NCBI GenBank assembly: GCA_904398675.1 | Contig: CAJFPI010000212.1 | Location: 1 to 9,628 of the forward strand | Reading direction: 5' to 3' | From: an uncultured Oscillospiraceae bacterium | GTDB lineage: Bacteria > Bacillota > Clostridia > Oscillospirales > Oscillospiraceae | DNA: 9,628 nt | Part shown: positions 6,805 to 9,628 of the stretch, piece by piece | Position numbering within the stretch: the first letter of the stretch is position 1 | Layout: each line of letters begins with the position of its first letter | Position numbers and translations under genes: made by a program | The notes under the pieces: model-generated | What the model was told of the DNA's origin: nothing | The model's input: the letters and a program-made list of their open reading frames with translations, nothing else | Databases searched by the model: none

Positions 6805-7340
6805 CAAGAAGAGATGCTGTATGGGCGGCGGGGGCCTTCCTTCTGGCCGCGGCGGTGCTGCTTGTGGTGCGCCTGGGCCTCTCCGGCACGGCGGAGGCCA
6901 ACCGGGCTGCGGAGCAGCAGTCCATGATGGAGGCCCTGCTCCCCGGCGGGTCCACCTTCCTGCCGGTGGACTACGACGGGGAGGACGAGAACATCACCGC
7001 CGTGTGGAGCGGCGAGACCGGCTATGTGATCGAGACCGTGGTGGACGGCTATGCCGGCCCCATCCGGATGTGGACCGGTGTCAGCAGCGACGGGACGGTG
7101 ACGGGCCTTGTGGTCCGGGACATGGGGGAGACCCTGGGCCTTGGCCGCGAGGCGCTGACGGACACCGGATATCTGGCAGAGCTTGTGGGGACGGACGGCA
7201 CGGCGGAGGTGGGACAGGATGTGGACGCCATCACCGGCGCCACCGTCACCTCCCGGGCCATTGTCCGCAGCGTGAACTCCGCTGCGGCCTATGTCACCGG
7301 GGCGGACGTTTCCACCTCGGCAACGGAATGGGGAGGCTGA
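6801..7340 (+). CDS. rnfG: Rnf electron-transport complex subunit RnfG (FMN-binding)
   Basis: This 179-aa protein has one N-terminal TM anchor (about 6-27) and an extracytoplasmic FMN_bind domain. Conserved stretches include DGYAGPIRMW (82-91), GETLGLGREAL (109-119, the family's ETPGLG region with Leu for Pro) and DAITGATVTS (142-151). T148 is the expected covalent FMN site. The start ATG overlaps the rnfD stop as ATGA, which favours coupled translation. The length is slightly short of many RnfG proteins (about 190-210 aa), but the domain is complete. In canonical operons rnfE, rnfA and rnfB follow; here an unrelated membrane gene follows four bases after the stop. Confidence 0.93.
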   Translation: MTRRDAVWAAGAFLLAAAVLLVVRLGLSGTAEANRAAEQQSMMEALLPGGSTFLPVDYDGEDENITAVWSGETGYVIETVVDGYAGPIRMWTGVSSDGTVTGLVVRDMGETLGLGREALTDTGYLAELVGTDGTAEVGQDVDAITGATVTSRAIVRSVNSAAAYVTGADVSTSATEWGG

Positions 7341-7344
7341 TAGC

Positions 7345-7809
7345 ATGCGTGAGAGAAGAATAGAAATCGCTCCCTGCGCCGCCCAGGCCATAACGCTGTG
7401 CCTGGTGCTGCTGCTGGCGGGCCTGGGGGCGGTGATCGCCAGGACCTTCGTCCCCAATGTGGTGCTGCCCCGGCTGACGGTGCCCGCCTTTGCGGCCCTC
7501 TCCCTCCTTGCCCTGGCCCTGGAGGCGGCGGCTTTTGGCGAGAAACGGCGGCAGTGGGTGGCCTCCTTTGTGGAGGCGGCAGTGGCTTTCGGCGTTCTGC
7601 CCCTCTGCGCGGGGCTGGTGGCGGATGTCTCCGCAGCTTTCCGCGCTGCGGCCCTGGGAGCTGTGGTATACCTGGTGTGTGAGATCCTGTTACACTCCAT
7701 TCTGGACCGCCTCGCCTCCGGCGCGGTGAAGGGGAACCGGGTCGTGCCGTTTCTGGCGGGGCTGCTGCTGTGGCTTGCCAGCCAGATCCTGGCGGGCGTG
7801 GGCCTTTGA
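7345..7809 (+). CDS. Unrecognised five-TM membrane protein of the Rnf-like operon
   Basis: This 154-aa protein is mostly hydrophobic, with likely TM segments at about 14-33, 42-64, 73-95, 100-120 and 133-152. It has a basic N-terminus (MRERRIE) and conserved-looking polar spots (FGEKRRQW, ILLHSILDR). It occupies the place of rnfE/rnfA, but lacks the NP and Cys-bearing motifs I would expect in those 190-200-aa six-TM subunits, so I do not call it either. A GGGAGG site (7331-7336) sits eight bases before the ATG, four bases after rnfG. It is the last gene before a terminator. It could be an extra membrane subunit that substitutes for RnfE/A or an assembly factor; both are inference from position. 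Confidence 0.82.
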   Translation: MRERRIEIAPCAAQAITLCLVLLLAGLGAVIARTFVPNVVLPRLTVPAFAALSLLALALEAAAFGEKRRQWVASFVEAAVAFGVLPLCAGLVADVSAAFRAAALGAVVYLVCEILLHSILDRLASGAVKGNRVVPFLAGLLLWLASQILAGVGL

Positions 7810-7887
7810 GCGCGCGGGAGGGATCTGCCCGCCGCCTGGAGGCGGCGCTCCGCAGGATACCCGCTGGTGAGATTTTCTGATTATTTG

Positions 7888-7923
7888 CCCGCCGCCGGAC
7901 TTTTTGCCCGGCGGCGGGTTTTT
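7888..7923 (+). terminator. Rho-independent terminator of the Rnf-like operon
   Basis: An 11-bp GC-rich stem (CCCGCCGCCGG at 7888-7898 with CCGGCGGCGGG at 7908-7918) has a 9-base loop and is followed at once by TTTTT (7919-7923). It lies 78 bases beyond the last stop codon, and shows that the operon really ends here without rnfE, rnfA or rnfB. Confidence 0.92.
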
Positions 7924-7965
7924 CTGCAGGAAACAAAGAATTTTCGTGCAAATCAAGCCGCTGTC

Positions 7966-7974
7966 TGATATACT
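7966..7974 (+). promoter_or_regulatory. Extended -10 promoter of the PfkB kinase gene
   Basis: TGATATACT contains a TATACT -10 hexamer (7969-7974) preceded by the TGn extension. No good -35 box is present at the proper distance, as is common for extended -10 promoters. Transcription should start near 7981, about 40 bases before the ATG. Confidence 0.62.
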
Positions 7975-8019
7975 GATGGTATCCGATCAGAAAGGCTTGA
8001 CGCCGGGGAGGATCATAAC

Positions 8020-8892
8020 ATGAAAATTTTAAATTATGGTTCACTGAATATCGACCTCACCTACCGCCTGCCCCATTTGGTCAGACCCGGGGAGACCATC
8101 TCCACCGCGTCGTTTCACCGCTACTGCGGCGGCAAGGGGCTCAACCAGTCCATCGCCCTGGCCCGGGCCGGCGCCGCCGTGCTCCATGCGGGAAAGGTTG
8201 GCCGGGACGGGGACCTGCTGCTGACGGCCCTGTGGGACGCTGGGGTGGACACCAGCGCCATTGCCGTGGGGGATGAGCCCTCCGGCCACGCGGTGATCCA
8301 GGTGGACGACAGCGGGGAGAACAGCATCATCATCTGTGCCGGCACCAACGCCGCCATCACGGAGAAGGAGGTGGACGCCGCCATCGCCCGCATGTCACCC
8401 GGGGACTGGCTGCTGGTGCAGAACGAGACCAACGCCATCCCCTATATGCTGGAGCGGGGCGGAGCGGCGGGCCTTCACATCGCCATGAACCCTGCGCCTA
8501 TGGATCCCAAGGTGCTGGATTACCCCCTGGAGAAGGTGGACCTCTTCTTTGTCAACGAGACCGAGGCCGCCGCCCTCACCGGGCAGGAGGGGGAGGCGGC
8601 GCTCCGGGAGATGGAGCGGCGCTGGCCGAAGGCCATCCATGTGGTGACGCTGGGGGGAGACGGCTCGGTGTGCAGCGCCGGAGGAAAGCGGTACAGCGCC
8701 CCGGCAAAGCCGGTCCCCGTGGTGGACACCACCGCTGCCGGAGACACCTATACCGGCTATTTCCTCGCCGCGCTGATGGAGGGGGCGGACATAGAAACCT
8801 GCATGGACCGGGCTACCCGTGCCTCGGCCATCACGGTCTCCCGCCAGGGCGCCGCGCCGTCCATCCCCACCCGGGACGAGGTGGACGGATAG
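8020..8892 (+). CDS. PfkB-family (ribokinase-like) carbohydrate kinase
   Basis: This 290-aa cytoplasmic kinase should phosphorylate a sugar or nucleoside with ATP. PfkB motifs are clear: GSLNID near the N-terminus, substrate loop CGGKGLNQSIALARAGA (36-52), NPAP (157-160), FVNETEA (177-183), and the ATP/anion-hole motif DTTAAGDTYTGYF (236-248) with catalytic base D242. The GGKG-NQ and TAAGDT forms are those of ribokinase (E. coli RbsK also has AAGD), but the substrate cannot be settled from sequence. GGGGAGG (8005-8011) sets the ATG at 8020. The gene stands alone, with its own promoter and no transporter or ribose regulator nearby, so context does not help identify the sugar. Confidence 0.92.
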   Translation: MKILNYGSLNIDLTYRLPHLVRPGETISTASFHRYCGGKGLNQSIALARAGAAVLHAGKVGRDGDLLLTALWDAGVDTSAIAVGDEPSGHAVIQVDDSGENSIIICAGTNAAITEKEVDAAIARMSPGDWLLVQNETNAIPYMLERGGAAGLHIAMNPAPMDPKVLDYPLEKVDLFFVNETEAAALTGQEGEAALREMERRWPKAIHVVTLGGDGSVCSAGGKRYSAPAKPVPVVDTTAAGDTYTGYFLAALMEGADIETCMDRATRASAITVSRQGAAPSIPTRDEVDG

Positions 8893-8916
8893 AGGGGATT
8901 TGTCGAAAACTCTCAA

Positions 8917-8960
8917 AAGGGAAGAGAAAATTTCGGTGTCTATTTTCCGCCTTTTCCCTT
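8917..8960. repeat. Imperfect inverted repeat between kinase and DUF1846 genes
   Basis: AAGGGAA (8917-8923) pairs with TTCCCTT (8954-8960), and GAAAAT (8926-8931) pairs with ATTTTC (8942-8947), with a small asymmetric internal loop. It follows the kinase stop by about 25 bases and its right arm reaches the -35 region of the next promoter. No T tract follows, so a weak terminator or a regulatory site are both possible. Confidence 0.3.
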
Positions 8961-8988
8961 GCGCCCGCCTGGACGTGTACCGTATAAT
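8959..8988 (+). promoter_or_regulatory. Promoter of the DUF1846 gene
   Basis: A perfect TATAAT (8983-8988) is preceded at 18 bases by a weak TTGCGC (8959-8964). The -10 overlaps a second TATAAT at 8990-8995, for which no -35 is visible. A start near 8994 gives a leader of about 40 bases to the ATG at 9034. Confidence 0.6.
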
Positions 8989-9033
8989 ATATAATGATAT
9001 TTTGTGGGTTTGGAAGAACAGGGGGAGAGGGTT

Positions 9034-9628
9034 ATGTTCCGCATCGGATTTGATAACGACAAATATATTGAGACGCAGTCCGCTCACATCAAGGAGCGGA
9101 TTGCTCAGTTTGGCGGCAAGCTGTACCTGGAATTTGGCGGCAAGCTGTTTGACGACTTTCACGCCTCCCGGGTGCTGCCGGGTTTCGCGCCGGACAGCAA
9201 GGTGCGGATGCTGCAGACCCTGGGCGGCGATGTGGAGATCGTCATCGCCATCGCTGCGCCGGACATTGAAAAGAACAAGCTGCGGGGTGACCTGGGCATC
9301 CCCTACGAGGACGACGTGCTGCGCCTGATAGACAGTTTCAGGGGGCTTGGCCTGTATGTGGGCAGCGTTGTGGTGACCCAGTACGACGGGCAGTCCGCGG
9401 CGGACGCCTTTCTCAAGCGGCTCACGGCCCTGGGCGTCCCGGTCTACCGCCACTACCCCATCGCCGGCTACCCTCACAATGTGGAGCTGATCGTCAGCGA
9501 CGAGGGATACGGCCGCAACGAGTATATCGAGACCAGCCGCCCCCTGGTGGTGGTCACCGCCCCCGGCCCCGGCAGCGGCAAGATGGCCACCTGCCTGAGC
9601 CAGCTCTACCACGAGAACAAGCGGGGCA
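9034..9628 (+). CDS. DUF1846 (UPF0371) family protein, N-terminal part
   Basis: The reading frame opens at ATG 9034 and stays open to the window edge (198 full codons). GGGGGAG lies seven bases upstream. The N-terminus (MFRIGFDNDKYIETQSAHIK), FGGKLYLEFGGKLFDDFHAS and ASRVLPGF (44-51) followed by ADIEKN-like APDIEKNKLRGDLGI are hallmarks of DUF1846, a cytoplasmic family of about 490-505 aa whose function is not established. A loop TAPGPGSGKMATCLSQLYHE near residues 175-194 looks like a phosphate-binding loop (GPGSGKMAT), consistent with nucleotide or phosphate binding. About 60 per cent of the protein is missing to the right. The gene looks like a separate transcription unit. Confidence 0.93.
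   Translation, partial: MFRIGFDNDKYIETQSAHIKERIAQFGGKLYLEFGGKLFDDFHASRVLPGFAPDSKVRMLQTLGGDVEIVIAIAAPDIEKNKLRGDLGIPYEDDVLRLIDSFRGLGLYVGSVVVTQYDGQSAADAFLKRLTALGVPVYRHYPIAGYPHNVELIVSDEGYGRNEYIETSRPLVVVTAPGPGSGKMATCLSQLYHENKRG

Noticed and set aside
5713..6807. Long open frame on the minus strand, antisense to rnfD
   Set aside because: It is a shadow of rnfD with a His/Gln/Arg-rich translation; no promoter or ribosome binding site was seen for it.
7345..7809. Assignment as RnfE or RnfA
   Set aside because: The protein is 154 aa rather than about 190-200 aa and does not show the conserved motifs of those subunits; position alone is not enough.
7830..7847. 7-bp hairpin (CGCCGCC, TGGA, GGCGGCG) just after the unknown membrane gene
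   Set aside because: No T tract follows, and a much better terminator stands at 7888-7923.
8395..9612. Open frame on the minus strand spanning the kinase and DUF1846 genes
   Set aside because: It crosses two well-supported plus-strand genes and their promoter, and has no recognisable domain.

Overview
The window is GC-rich DNA with compact, mostly plus-strand operons, strong AGGAGG-type ribosome binding sites, sigma-A-like promoters and rho-independent terminators. Protein signatures are those of anaerobic Bacillota: an Rnf-type NADH-oxidising module, ApbE and FMN-domain lipoproteins, a DUF1846 protein and a Dabb protein. The best guess is a gut-type Oscillospiraceae (Flavonifractor/Lawsonibacter-like Clostridia); this is judged from protein style and base composition, not from a marker gene.

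Layout. (1) Positions 1-65 hold the start of a leftward Dabb-domain gene, with its own promoter at 142-170. (2) Positions 171-484 are a gene-free spacer ending in a perfect 12-bp inverted repeat. It is followed by a good match to an ECF-sigma promoter (GGAACC-N16-CGTA). (3) Positions 547-2223 are a tightly overlapping three-gene operon: an ECF sigma factor, a 95-aa two-TM protein, and a membrane protein with two cytoplasmic zinc ribbons and an outside domain. It closes with a 17-bp perfect terminator hairpin. (4) Positions 2314-7923 are the centrepiece: a Rex-like palindrome, a sigma-A promoter, then five closely packed genes for extracytoplasmic flavin-based electron transfer plus one unknown membrane protein, then a terminator. 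The genes are a duplicated FMN-domain-like lipoprotein, ApbE flavin transferase lipoprotein, RnfC, RnfD, RnfG and the unknown five-TM protein. (5) Position 8020 starts a stand-alone ribokinase-like PfkB sugar/nucleoside kinase with an extended -10 promoter. (6) Position 9034 starts a DUF1846 (UPF0371) gene that runs off the right edge.

How the main operon may work. RnfC should take electrons from NADH at the inner membrane face. RnfD should carry them through covalent and non-covalent flavin in the membrane, and RnfG should hold a covalent FMN outside. ApbE attaches the FMN groups. The canonical flavinylation motifs are visible in RnfD (T160) and RnfG (T148). RnfE, RnfA and RnfB, which carry the membrane [2Fe-2S] site and the ferredoxin-docking clusters in a normal RnfCDGEAB complex, are absent, and a terminator ends the operon where they would be expected. 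The set therefore looks like a reduced, NADH-linked Rnf variant that could pass electrons to an outside acceptor through the duplicated lipoprotein. That electron route is inference. The gene content, the motifs and the absences within this window are read directly.
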